From Streptomyces brasiliensis (GTDB lineage Bacteria > Actinomycetota > Actinomycetes > Streptomycetales > Streptomycetaceae), in contig NZ_BMQA01000025.1 of assembly GCF_014647875.1 (NCBI RefSeq), forward strand, positions 1 through 64,000: a DNA stretch of 64,000 nt, written 5' to 3'. Position numbers and translations under genes: made by a program. Position 1 is the first letter of the stretch; every line of letters begins with the position of its first letter. Of the stretch, positions 43,113 through 51,322 are shown piece after piece. The notes under the pieces were generated by a model, which had not been told where the DNA came from, made no database searches, and was given only the letters and a program-made list of their open reading frames with translations.

Positions 43113-43915
43113 TGGCCTCGGTGACGACTGTCGACCACGGCGGCGGAGTCCTCGAAGTCCGGCTCGACGAGCCCGAGCGGTTCAACACCCTCGAAGCGGT
43201 GATCGTCCAGGAGCTGCACGACGTGCTCTCCGGCCTGGCGCCGCGCACCGACGTGCGCGTCCTGGTGCTGACCGGGGCAGGCAAGCACTTCTGTGCCGGT
43301 GCCCACCTCGGGGGTCACGGCGCGGCGCCCGGCGGTGACGGGTCGAGGACGATCCCGGACTGGATGTCAGTGCAGGAGCACATCGCGACCCTCGTGACCC
43401 GGCTGCGCTCGCTGCGGATGCCGGTCGTGGCGGCGGTCCAGGGCGCGGCGTCAGGTGGCGGATTCGCGCTGGCGCTCGCCTCCGACGTCCGGGTCTGCGC
43501 CGACGACGCCCGGTTCAACGCGGCGTTCGTCAAGGTCGGCCTCTCCGCCTGCGACATCGGGGTGAGCTGGCTGCTGCCCCGGCTGATCGGGGCGTCGCGC
43601 GCCTTCGAGCTGTTGCTCACCGGCCGCTTCGTCGAGGCCGAGGAGGCCGACCGGATCGGCTTGGTCTCGCGGCAGGTGCCCCGTGCGGAACTCCTGGACA
43701 CCGCCCTCGAGGTGGCCCGCGCGATCGCCGCGCACTCGCCCTACGGTGTCCGGATGACCAAGCAGGTGATGTGGTCGCAGCTGGAGATCTCCAGTCAGGT
43801 CGCCGGCCTCGACCTCGAGAACCGCACCCAGGTGTCCGCTGCCGTCACCGCCGACCATCGCGAGGCCGTCGCGGCCTTCCTCGACAAACGGGACCCGGTC
43901 TTCCAGAACCGGTAG
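43112..43915 (+). CDS. Enoyl-CoA hydratase/isomerase (crotonase), third copy
   Basis: This 267-residue crotonase shows VLEVRLDEPERFNTLEAVIV, LTGAGKHFCAGAHLGGHG, VQGAASGGGFALALASDVRV and VGLSACDIGVSWLLPRLIG. The last block carries Asp in place of the usual Glu region, which marks a subgroup of crotonases with altered chemistry. It is translationally coupled to the SDR. It may act on a bulky, ring-bearing thioester. It ends 6 bp from the convergent LLM gene. Confidence 0.93.
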   Translation: MASVTTVDHGGGVLEVRLDEPERFNTLEAVIVQELHDVLSGLAPRTDVRVLVLTGAGKHFCAGAHLGGHGAAPGGDGSRTIPDWMSVQEHIATLVTRLRSLRMPVVAAVQGAASGGGFALALASDVRVCADDARFNAAFVKVGLSACDIGVSWLLPRLIGASRAFELLLTGRFVEAEEADRIGLVSRQVPRAELLDTALEVARAIAAHSPYGVRMTKQVMWSQLEISSQVAGLDLENRTQVSAAVTADHREAVAAFLDKRDPVFQNR

Positions 43916-43921
43916 ACCGGG

Positions 43922-44806
43922 CTACTCCAGCAGGGCTCCGGCCAGGGTGCTCGCGGCGTCCAGAGGCAGGGTGCCGGGGGCACCGAGGACCTGCAGGCAC
44001 ACGTGGTCCGCGCCTGCGTCGTGGTGGGCGCGGACGCGGTCTGCGATCTGTTCCGGAGTCCCCCAGGCGACGAGGGCGTCGATCAACCGGTCGCTGCCCC
44101 CGCCCGCGATGTCGTCGGGGGTGAAGCCGAGGCGGAGCCAGTTGTTCACGTAGTTGGGCAGCCCGAGGTAGATCGCGAGTGCTTCCCGGGCGGTGGCGCG
44201 GGCCGAGGCCGGGTCGGTGTCGAGGATCACCCCCTGCTCGGGCATCACTCGGGCGTGGCCACCGACGGCCGCGCGTATCTCCGCGGTGTGCTCGGGAGTG
44301 ACGAGGTACGGGTGCGTGCCGAGCGACCGCTCGGCACAGAGCGCGAGCATTCTCGGGCCGTGGGCGCCGATGATCCGGTCCTCGGGCGGCACAGGGGTGG
44401 CCGATGCGTCCAGCTCGTCGAGGTAGCCGTTCATCCTGGCCAGCGGTTTTTCGTACTTGCCGAGTCCGGACCGCTCGACCATCGGTCCGTGGCTCACGCC
44501 GAGGCCGAGCAGGAAGCGTCCGGGGTGCGCCGCGTCGAGGCGGGCGAACTCCGTGGCCGACTCAGACGGCGGGTTGGCCCAGATGTTGGCGATGCCGGTC
44601 GCGACGACGACCCGCGAGGTGGCCTCGAGGAGCACCGTGGCGGTGTCGAAGGTGCGCCGAAGACCGCCGGGATACCAGAGCGCGGCATAGCCCATCTCCT
44701 CCAGCGCGGCGGCGGCGTGGGCGACGAGGGCGCGGTCGCCGAGGCGGAACGCGCCGGCCCAGATGCCGACCGTCCGTCCCGGCCCGCGCAGTGGGCGGGG
44801 GCTCAT
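43922..44806 (-). CDS. LLM-class F420-dependent oxidoreductase (second)
   Basis: This 294-residue luciferase-like protein begins VGIWAGAFRLGDRALVAHAA and shows LGYA-like ALEEMGYAALWYPGG, VATGIANIWANPPSESATEF, GRFLLGLGVSHGPMVERSGL and a C-terminal GTPEQIADRVRAHHDAGADH. This pattern fits the TIGR03620-type F420-dependent subgroup. It overlaps the stop of the FMN reductase gene (ATGA), so the two are coupled: reductase first, then LLM enzyme. FMN-dependent two-component chemistry is therefore also possible. Confidence 0.92.
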   Translation of the reverse strand: MSPRPLRGPGRTVGIWAGAFRLGDRALVAHAAAALEEMGYAALWYPGGLRRTFDTATVLLEATSRVVVATGIANIWANPPSESATEFARLDAAHPGRFLLGLGVSHGPMVERSGLGKYEKPLARMNGYLDELDASATPVPPEDRIIGAHGPRMLALCAERSLGTHPYLVTPEHTAEIRAAVGGHARVMPEQGVILDTDPASARATAREALAIYLGLPNYVNNWLRLGFTPDDIAGGGSDRLIDALVAWGTPEQIADRVRAHHDAGADHVCLQVLGAPGTLPLDAASTLAGALLE

Positions 44807-45405
44807 GCGACGGGCTCGAACGTGGTGGTGGCGGCCCGGACGGCGCCGGCGAACGCCGCCACCTGGGCCCCGACCCGGCCGAACTGCTCGTCGATCGCGG
44901 GGTCGACGCATCGCCCGTCGCGGAAGGCGGCTCCTTGGGCAACCACGGCCGCGCCGTACGGCGTCGGAAAGCCGCGCAGGGCGTGCGCGACGGTGCGGAG
45001 CTGGTCGATGACCGCGACGGCGGCCTGCTTGCCGTAGGCGACGCCGATGCAGCCGACCGGCACGGCGTCGAGGTAGGGGCGCGGGTCGCCCGCGAGGTCC
45101 TCGGCGTAGTCGAGGGCGTTCTTGACCAGGCCCGACACCGATCCGTGGTAACCGGGACTCGAGACGATCAGTCCGTTGGCCACGCGCAACGCCTCCACCA
45201 GCCTTGTCGCCTGGGGCGAGCGCGCAGTGTGCTGCTCGTAGAAGGGCAACGCGATGTCGTGGGCGGTCAGGCACAGCGTGCGGGCACCGGCGGCCGCGGC
45301 CGCCGCGAGTGCGGAGCGCAGTCCCGCCTCGGAGCTGGAGTTGCTCCGGATCGTGCCACCGATGCCGACGACCAGCGGTCGTTCGTCGAGCGGATGTTCA
45401 GGCAT
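44803..45405 (-). CDS. NADPH-dependent FMN reductase
   Basis: This 200-residue flavodoxin-fold reductase shows VVGIGGTIRSNSSSEAGLRS (FMN phosphate loop), LPFYEQHTA, GLIVSSPGYHGSVSGLVKNA (the typical SPxYxxSxxGxLKNALD-like motif) and LDYAEDL. It supplies reduced FMN, most likely to the LLM enzyme encoded immediately downstream. The dyad motif begins only 2 bp upstream of the start codon, so a protein bound there would directly block translation-start DNA. Confidence 0.93.
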   Translation of the reverse strand: MPEHPLDERPLVVGIGGTIRSNSSSEAGLRSALAAAAAAGARTLCLTAHDIALPFYEQHTARSPQATRLVEALRVANGLIVSSPGYHGSVSGLVKNALDYAEDLAGDPRPYLDAVPVGCIGVAYGKQAAVAVIDQLRTVAHALRGFPTPYGAAVVAQGAAFRDGRCVDPAIDEQFGRVGAQVAAFAGAVRAATTTFEPVA

Positions 45406-45406
45406 A

Positions 45407-45430
45407 CCAATAAACTAACAGTGGTTGATT
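45407..45430. promoter_or_regulatory. Cluster-wide dyad motif, site 6
   Basis: On the minus strand AATCA, 9 bp, AGTTT lies immediately upstream of the FMN reductase gene (start 45405). Confidence 0.5.
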
Positions 45431-45444
45431 CATGCTGGCAAGGA

Positions 45445-46740
45445 TCAGCGGACCGCCATGGTCTCCGGGTGCCGCCGGACGACGAACCACATCACACTCG
45501 CGGCACAGGCCGTGGCGGCCAGCATCGCGGTGGCCATCGCGACGCCGTCGGCCCCGCCCAGGCCCACAACCGGCGCCACGACGCTGCCGATGACGAACTG
45601 CATGAACCCCATCAACGCGGCTGCGGTGCCGGCCCGGTGGCCCTGCCGGTTCAGAGCCAGCGCCTGGCTGTTCGGCATGCTCAGTCCATACCCGGCGACC
45701 GACAGCGCCAGGACCGCGACGACGGCGACCAGCGGTCCCTCGCCAAAGACCAGCAGCGGGAACAGCAGCGCCGAGCTCACCAGACCGAGCACGGTGGCGC
45801 ACGTGAGCACGTTCGCCGGCCCGAAGCGCCGGATCAGCAGCGGGTTCACCTGGGCCAGGACCGTCAGACCGACCGCGTTGGCGGCGAAGACCAAGGCGAA
45901 CTGCTGCTGGCTCAGCCCGAACCGGACCTGGAGGACGAACGACGCCCCCGAGACGTAGCTGAACAGGGTCGAGAACATCAGCCCCCCGACCAGGATCAGG
46001 GAGAGATACGTCGGGTCGCCCAGCAGCGTGCGGTACGACGCACGGACGGCCGTGAACGTCGCCTGACCGCGGCGTTCGGGCGGCAGCGTCTCGGGGAGCG
46101 ATGTCGCGGCCACGACGAGCAGCAACACGCCGAGACCGGCGAGTGCGAGGAATATGAACGGCCATTCGGCGACCGTGAGCACTCCGCCGCCGATGGTGGG
46201 GGCGAGCACCGGGGCCACTCCGATGACGAGGAACATCCGCGACATGACCCGCGCGTAGCCCGAACCCGCGAACAGGTCGCGCACGGTGGCCATCGCCACC
46301 ACGGCGACCGCGGCGCACGACAGGCCCTGCAGCAGCCGGGTACCGGCGAGCAGATCGGGGTCGCGCGCGACGAAGCAGAGCAGCGAGGCGACAATGTGCC
46401 CGACGAGGCCGACCAGCACGGGGCGGCGGCGGCCGAACGCGTCCGCCAGCGGTCCGGCGACCAGCTGGCCCAGTGCCAGGCCGACCAGCACCCCGGTGAG
46501 GGACAGCTGGACCTGCGAGGGCGTCGCGTCCAGGGCGCGGGCCATCTCGGGCAGGGCCGGGAGGTACATGTCCATGGTGAAGGGCGACACCGACATCAGC
46601 AGCGCGACGACCACGACCATTCTGGTTGCGCTCGCTGCCGAGCGTGCCGGTGCGCCCGATGCCGGGTCCGGGTTCGGTGGCGCCCCTGCAGCGGGGTCGA
46701 CCGGCCGAGTGCGTGGGGGATCGGTCTGGTCCTCGGGCAC
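45445..46740 (-). CDS. MFS transporter, Bcr/CflA type
   Basis: This 431-residue protein has 12 predicted membrane helices and the MFS loop GPLADAFGRRRPVLVG between helices 2 and 3. SPFTMDMYLPALPEMARALD at the first helix is the signature of the Bcr/CflA drug-resistance subfamily. It probably exports the substrate or a toxic intermediate of the pathway. The GTG at 46740 is used as start; a TTG at 46764 gives a slightly longer product, and neither has a strong ribosome site at ideal distance. It is divergent from a TetR gene, the classical layout for regulated efflux. Confidence 0.92.
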   Translation of the reverse strand: MPEDQTDPPRTRPVDPAAGAPPNPDPASGAPARSAASATRMVVVVALLMSVSPFTMDMYLPALPEMARALDATPSQVQLSLTGVLVGLALGQLVAGPLADAFGRRRPVLVGLVGHIVASLLCFVARDPDLLAGTRLLQGLSCAAVAVVAMATVRDLFAGSGYARVMSRMFLVIGVAPVLAPTIGGGVLTVAEWPFIFLALAGLGVLLLVVAATSLPETLPPERRGQATFTAVRASYRTLLGDPTYLSLILVGGLMFSTLFSYVSGASFVLQVRFGLSQQQFALVFAANAVGLTVLAQVNPLLIRRFGPANVLTCATVLGLVSSALLFPLLVFGEGPLVAVVAVLALSVAGYGLSMPNSQALALNRQGHRAGTAAALMGFMQFVIGSVVAPVVGLGGADGVAMATAMLAATACAASVMWFVVRRHPETMAVR

Positions 46741-46929
46741 TGGGGCACTGTCCTTTCCGTGCAATGAGATGGTGGTCGTGATGAGCCACGCCGAGGTCCT
46801 GACCGTTCACGAGGACACGATGCAGCCGGTGCACGCGATCTGAGGCCAGGCCAGGAAATGGACCGGGCATACAACGCCGATGGATTAAGGTTCATGGGGA
46901 CGAGAGCCCGGAGATGAGGAGAGTTCCGC

Positions 46930-47577
46930 ATGGCCCGACCGAAGGTCCCGCTGATCTCGCGCCGCAAGGCGCTTGAGGCGGCGCTCGAGATCGTTGACAC
47001 CGAGGGTCTCGATGCCCTGAGCATCCGGCGTCTGGGCGAGGCCCTGAAGGTCAACGGTGCCTCGCTCTACCACCACTTCCGCAACAAGGACGAGATCCTG
47101 GTCGGGGTCACCCAGCTCGCACTGGCCGACGTGGCGACCCCGCGTACCGAGAACGAGAACTGGCGGATCTGGCTGCCGCTCAACGCCTACCGCACCCGGC
47201 AGGCGTTGATCTCCCACCCGGAGCTGATCCCGGTGATGCTGCGCCGTGCACCGCTGGGCATCGGTCTGGCGGAGGTCGAGGCGAGCGTGCAGCGACTGCA
47301 GTCCGAAGGCGTGCCGCTGCCTATGATCTCGCCGCTGATGGAGAGCCTGGAACTGCTGGCGATCACCAGTGCGTTGCAGGAGAGCGGCCGGGCCGGTCCC
47401 ATGGAGGGTGAGGACAGTGAGATCGCCACCCCGTCGCTGCACGCGGCCATCGAGGCGCGTGGCATGAGCTCCGAGGAACTCTTCCAGGTGATGGCCTCCT
47501 CGATGATCTCGATCATCGAGAGCACCATCCAGCTGAAGGAGACCCGGCTGGCGGCCGAGCGGCTCTCGAAGGCCTGA
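46930..47577 (+). CDS. TetR-family regulator, central to the cluster
   Basis: This 215-residue TetR protein has its helix-turn-helix at residues 8-55 (SRRKALEAALEIVDTEGLDA, LSIRRLGEALKVNGASLYHH, FRNKDEILVG), with the TetR_C-type C-terminal domain seen in tetracycline-type repressors. Its ATG has GAGGAGAG 6 bp upstream. It is divergent from the MFS exporter. A weaker relative of the nine-site motif (GATGGATTAAGGTT) lies near 46879, upstream of its own start. It is one candidate for the protein that binds the AAYCA-N9-NGRTT sites; the MarR protein at 59307 is another. Confidence 0.92.
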   Translation: MARPKVPLISRRKALEAALEIVDTEGLDALSIRRLGEALKVNGASLYHHFRNKDEILVGVTQLALADVATPRTENENWRIWLPLNAYRTRQALISHPELIPVMLRRAPLGIGLAEVEASVQRLQSEGVPLPMISPLMESLELLAITSALQESGRAGPMEGEDSEIATPSLHAAIEARGMSSEELFQVMASSMISIIESTIQLKETRLAAERLSKA

Positions 47578-47616
47578 GGAGCCGGAAAGCCGCTGGTGGG
47601 GAGGGGTGAACATGTG

Positions 47617-47650
47617 GCCGGGCGCGCCCCGCGTCCGAGGCGCGCCCGGC
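47617..47650. terminator. Bidirectional terminator
   Basis: A 12-bp perfect GC-rich inverted repeat (47617-47628 with 47639-47650) separates the convergent TetR gene and the hypothetical gene at 47679. Confidence 0.8.
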
Positions 47651-47678
47651 AGGGTGTGCGTCGGACGCCCGGCGTACG

Positions 47679-48050
47679 TCAGCCGACGAGATGGAGACCG
47701 CCGTGGCTCTGGACCGTCCCGGCCGGCCCGGCGTCGACCGCGGTCCGGAGCTCGAGGGGCAGGCCGGCCTCGACGGTGAGCAGGTGCAGCGGCCAGTTGC
47801 CGACCTGCCCTACGCCGGCGGTATGGAGCGCCGACTTGTAGCTGCCACGCAGATGCGCAAGTGCGGCCTCGGCAGAGGGCGCTTTCATGGACAGGCGCAC
47901 CGTGGCGGTGTCGGCGCTGATGGTCACTTCGGGGAACATCCAGTCCAGACCCGCACGTACCGACGCGGCGACGGCAGCAGGATCCGCCACGGCCGGTAGG
48001 AAGGCCGGCCTCGTCGCTCCGAATCTGGCGGTGTACATCGACCAGCCCAT
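47679..48050 (-). CDS. Small hypothetical protein
   Basis: This 123-residue protein starts MGWSMYTARFGATRPAFLPA. It appears mixed alpha/beta (DWMFPEVTISADTATVRLSM, then APSAEAALAHLRGSYKSALH). I recognise no family. AGGAGAGG lies about 8 bp upstream of the chosen ATG, and the reading frame has normal actinomycete codon bias, so it is likely real. It lies between the TetR gene and the VOC gene on the minus strand, and could be co-transcribed with VOC across a 114-bp gap. Confidence 0.6.
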   Translation of the reverse strand: MGWSMYTARFGATRPAFLPAVADPAAVAASVRAGLDWMFPEVTISADTATVRLSMKAPSAEAALAHLRGSYKSALHTAGVGQVGNWPLHLLTVEAGLPLELRTAVDAGPAGTVQSHGGLHLVG

Positions 48051-48164
48051 GGGCCTGACCTCTCCTGTGCTGCCGGCGGCAGCGGGCATGGGAAGAACTG
48101 ACAATGTGCTGATGGCGCCCCTTCTCTTCGGGGGCACGGTCGCGGCGGGGCGTGGCCGCACGGG

Positions 48165-48728
48165 TCACTCCGAGGACGGCGCCTCGATGATCCGTCCGTC
48201 CGGCAGGTAGATGACCCCCGGGTAGTCAGGCATGCTGGCGGGCTCGTCGTCGGCGAGCAGTTCCCGGGCCTCGGCCTTGTCGTCGTCGGTGAGCGGGCGG
48301 GTGTTGGTCGTGAACTCGACCATGTTGCCGTCCGGGTCCCTGGTGTAGATCGAGGTGATGAACTCGTGGACGACCTCGCTCACCTTCTGGCCATGGGACA
48401 GCCAGTGCTGCTTCTTCGCCTCGAGCTCGTCGAGGCCCTCCACCTCGAAGGCGACGTGGTTGATCCACCAGGGCAGACCGAGTCCGACGGAAATCGAGGG
48501 ATCCCAGTCCTCGTCCTGCTCGAAGCCGTTGAGGTGGAGGTCCCAGAGCACGAAGTACGAGCCGGAACCCTTGGCGGTCTCGTAGAAGACGTGCTTGGTC
48601 CAGCCGGCCTTGGACCCGCCCATGGCCTGACGCTTGACGATCTTCACGAGCTCGAAGCCCATGACTTCGGTATAGAACCTGTGCGACACGTCGAAGTTCT
48701 TCGGGGTGATGGCCAGGTGGTGAATCAC
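48165..48728 (-). CDS. VOC-family (glyoxalase/extradiol dioxygenase-fold) protein
   Basis: This 187-residue protein has two VOC beta-alpha-beta-beta-beta modules: IHHLAITPKNFDVSHRFYTE at the N-terminus and INHVAFEVEGLDELEAKKQH near residue 90. Candidate metal ligands are His in HHLAI, His in NHVAF and Glu in GNMVEFTTNTRP (RDPDGNMVEF is the typical last strand). Many family members are dioxygenases, glyoxalases or epimerases, including methylmalonyl-CoA epimerase. Which applies here is unknown. It is divergent from the EthD gene; the 18-bp repeats at 48798 and 48827 lie in between. Confidence 0.9.
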   Translation of the reverse strand: MIHHLAITPKNFDVSHRFYTEVMGFELVKIVKRQAMGGSKAGWTKHVFYETAKGSGSYFVLWDLHLNGFEQDEDWDPSISVGLGLPWWINHVAFEVEGLDELEAKKQHWLSHGQKVSEVVHEFITSIYTRDPDGNMVEFTTNTRPLTDDDKAEARELLADDEPASMPDYPGVIYLPDGRIIEAPSSE

Positions 48729-48797
48729 GGCCCCTCCTCGCGCTGGAAGACGTCCCGATTACTGGGGGTGCCTCCACAGTGGCTTACACAACATCGA

Positions 48798-48844
48798 TTG
48801 TCAAAGGCTTGACGTAATGGAAGTACTTGTCAAAGCCTTGACGT
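48798..48844. repeat. Two 18-bp palindromic direct repeats, candidate operators
   Basis: TTGTCAAAGGCTTGACGT (48798-48815) and TTGTCAAAGCCTTGACGT (48827-48844) differ at a single central base and start 29 bp apart, about three helical turns. Each contains the inverted repeat GTCAA-N4-TTGAC. They lie between the divergent VOC and EthD genes and are likely binding sites for a dimeric regulator, different from the nine-site motif. Confidence 0.65.
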
Positions 48845-48873
48845 GTAATCGCGACGCACGTCAGCATTCGCCC

Positions 48874-49581
48874 ATGTCTGACCAGATGACAGCCCATCCG
48901 GCCGATACCGCCGCCACTGTGATCAGATCCGTGGCTCCCGTGCGCCGGCGCAGGGGCCTCGATTGGGCGGAGTTCTCCCGCCACTGGCGTGAGGAGCACG
49001 CCGCGATCGCCAGGCGGCTGCCGGGCATGGTGGGTTACACCCAGGGGCACGCGATCCCCGAGGAGCAACCGCAAGAACGTCCGGCAAGCTGGGAGTACGA
49101 CGGGGTGGCACTGGCGTCGTTCCCGGATCTCGGGGCCATCGAGGTACTCAGATCCCATCCGGATTACCGTGCCCGCGCCGTGCCGGACGAGGCGGAGTTC
49201 ACCGACCGGTCCAGCATGGCTGCGGTACTGCTGGCGCACTGCTTCGGCGAGGCGCCGGACCCGGTGGCCGACGGGCGCACGCTGATGGTCTTCGCGCGGA
49301 CGGCGAGCACCGGCGAACGCGCCGGCCGGACGCTGGTCCGGGCCCTCGATGCTGTACCCGGGGCGGACGCGGCCATCGGGCACCGGTGGAGCACGGCGAT
49401 GGACGCCGACCCGGGGCTCTCGCCGCGCGGCGCGTCGGATCGGCCGTACTCCGGGCTGCTGGAGGCCTGGTTCCGGGACGCCGCCTCGGCCGCCGAAGTC
49501 GCGCTGGCGGTGGCGGCCGACGCCGCTCTGCTGCCGTTGAAGGTGTCCTGCCTGGTGGTGCGTGAGAACCGGGTCATCTGA
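48874..49581 (+). CDS. EthD-domain protein, two tandem domains
   Basis: This 235-residue protein has an N-terminal EthD dimeric alpha/beta barrel (RRRRGLDWAEFSRHWREEHA, AIARRLPGMVGYTQGHAIPE, ASFPDLGAIEVLRSHPDYRA). A second, more divergent barrel from about residue 125 follows (TLMVFARTAS, AAEVALAVAADAALLPLKVS). EthD proteins accompany P450 systems (as in ether-degrading eth clusters) and some polyketide tailoring enzymes. Their exact role is unknown. The ATG at 48874 (MSDQMTAHP) is the best start, since the upstream residues fall on the operator-like repeats. It is followed by the acyl-CoA synthetase with its own operator-like site. Confidence 0.85.
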   Translation: MSDQMTAHPADTAATVIRSVAPVRRRRGLDWAEFSRHWREEHAAIARRLPGMVGYTQGHAIPEEQPQERPASWEYDGVALASFPDLGAIEVLRSHPDYRARAVPDEAEFTDRSSMAAVLLAHCFGEAPDPVADGRTLMVFARTASTGERAGRTLVRALDAVPGADAAIGHRWSTAMDADPGLSPRGASDRPYSGLLEAWFRDAASAAEVALAVAADAALLPLKVSCLVVRENRVI

Positions 49582-49618
49582 GGCGTCGCCCAAGCGCTGT
49601 CCGATCCGTTGACCACTT

Positions 49619-49639
49619 AACCCGATGCTGTTAGGTTTT
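49619..49639. promoter_or_regulatory. Cluster-wide dyad motif, site 7
   Basis: AACCC, 9 bp, AGGTT, about 90 bp upstream of the acyl-CoA synthetase that leads a five-gene operon. Confidence 0.5.
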
Positions 49640-49727
49640 CGCCCGCTCGGCCACGTGACTGAGGGCATATGACGGCTCGGGATGCCGCACCTCCACCTCC
49701 ACTTCCACCACCAGCGAGGGAGCACGA

Positions 49728-51248
49728 GTGGTCACTCATCTGACGGACTGGGTCACCTACAACGCGGACCGCTACGGGTCCGAGGTCGCCGTGGAAAGCC
49801 TTGACACCGGCCGGCAGGTTACCTGGATCGAACTCGAGGACCGGATCGCCCGGCTCAGCTCGGTGCTGGTCGATCTCGGTATTCGGCACGGTGACCGGGT
49901 CGGACTGATCGCGGACGACGACTGGCGCGTCCTGGCCCTGCAATTCGCCTGCATTCGGACGGGTGCGATCTTCGTGCCGTTCAACTGGAGACTGACGGTC
50001 AACGAGATCGAGGTGCTCTGCAACGACGCCGAACTCGGGCTGCTGATCCACGACGCGACCTGGCAGGACACCGCGACCAAGCTCGGCGAGCACCTCGGGG
50101 TGCAGCTGGCTGGCTGGTCGTGCGCCGATGTCCGCAACGACATCGACGCGCTGATGGACCTGGCGACGCCGATCCGCAGCACCGGCCACTACGCCGGCGA
50201 CCAGATCGCCCAGATCCTGTACACCTCAGGAACCACGGGCCTTCCCAAGGGAGCGCTGATCACGCTCGGCGGGCTGGCCTGGCACGCGATGAACGTCCAG
50301 CACGAGATGCGCATCGGAAGCCCACCGGCCCGCTACCTCAGCGCGTTGCCGCTCTTCCACGCGGCCGGCCTCAACGCAATCGTCAACCCGACGCTGATGG
50401 CCGGCGGCCGGATCGGCATCCTGCGCCGCTTCGACCCCGCCCGGACGGCCGAACTGCTCGGCGACAAGAGGCACGGCTTCACCCACTTCAACGCCGCGCC
50501 GGTGATGTACCGGATGGTGATGGAGAACGTATCCGGTCCGGCCGACTTCTCCCACATCCACGCCGGCATGGTCGGCGGCGGTGCGATCCCGACCGACGTC
50601 GGCTCCTACTTCAGTGAGCGTGGCCTCGAGCTGCAGGCCGGTTGGGGCGCCACCGAGATGGGGCCGAGCGTGACGCTGATGCCGAAGGCATCGCGTGTGG
50701 CGAAGGCGCACACGGTCGGGTTCCCCGTCCAGCACGTCCAGATCCGCATCGTCGACCCCGCTACCAACGAGGAGGTCGCCTCGGGTGAGGTCGGCGAGGC
50801 GTGGGTCCGCGGCCCTTCCATCTCGCCCGGTTACTGGCGTCGCGATCCCGAGACCGATGAGGACAGCGTGGCGGGCTGGTTCAAGTGCGGTGACGCCGTC
50901 TCGATCGACGAGGAAGGCTTTGTCGTGCTGCGGGGCCGGTTCAAGGACATGTACAAATCCGGCGGCGAGAACGTCTTCTGTGCCGAGGTCGAGCGAGTCA
51001 TCGCCAGTCACCGCGACGTTCAGGACGCGGCGGTCGTCGGGATGCCGCACGAGAAGTGGGGCGAGGTCGGGTACGCCGTGGTGGTCCCCGAAACGGGCCG
51101 CACGGTCGACGAGTCCGATCTGATCGCACACGTGGCCTCACGCCTGGCCAAGTACAAGGTGCCGACGAAGGTCGTCGTCGTCGAGGACTTCCCGCGCAAC
51201 GTCACCGGGAAGATCCAGAAGAACGTACTGCGCGACCAGCTCAGCTGA
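49728..51248 (+). CDS. AMP-dependent acyl-CoA synthetase/ligase
   Basis: This 506-residue adenylating enzyme has the A3 loop ILYTSGTTGLPKGALITLGG, the A5 region LQAGWGATEMGPSVTL, A7 GWFKCGDAVSID, A8 RGRFKDMYKSGGENVFCAEV and the catalytic Lys in VTGKIQKNVL near the C-terminus. It activates a carboxylic acid to the CoA ester via an acyl-AMP. It is the first gene of an operon with two OYE-type reductases, an HMGL-type lyase and a PPOX protein, so it likely makes the thioester that these enzymes use. GTG start, with GAGGGAG upstream. Confidence 0.95.
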   Translation: MVTHLTDWVTYNADRYGSEVAVESLDTGRQVTWIELEDRIARLSSVLVDLGIRHGDRVGLIADDDWRVLALQFACIRTGAIFVPFNWRLTVNEIEVLCNDAELGLLIHDATWQDTATKLGEHLGVQLAGWSCADVRNDIDALMDLATPIRSTGHYAGDQIAQILYTSGTTGLPKGALITLGGLAWHAMNVQHEMRIGSPPARYLSALPLFHAAGLNAIVNPTLMAGGRIGILRRFDPARTAELLGDKRHGFTHFNAAPVMYRMVMENVSGPADFSHIHAGMVGGGAIPTDVGSYFSERGLELQAGWGATEMGPSVTLMPKASRVAKAHTVGFPVQHVQIRIVDPATNEEVASGEVGEAWVRGPSISPGYWRRDPETDEDSVAGWFKCGDAVSIDEEGFVVLRGRFKDMYKSGGENVFCAEVERVIASHRDVQDAAVVGMPHEKWGEVGYAVVVPETGRTVDESDLIAHVASRLAKYKVPTKVVVVEDFPRNVTGKIQKNVLRDQLS

Positions 51249-51322
51249 CATCGCGTCGCACGGAGGCAATCCGAGCCGCAGAAACCACAGGACAGCAGGA
51301 CCACGGCACGAAAGGAACGTAT

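Noticed and set aside
44404-46767. A 787-codon plus-strand open frame across the LLM, FMN reductase and MFS genes
   Set aside because: It runs antisense to three recognisable genes and has no domain; composition is typical of a shadow frame.
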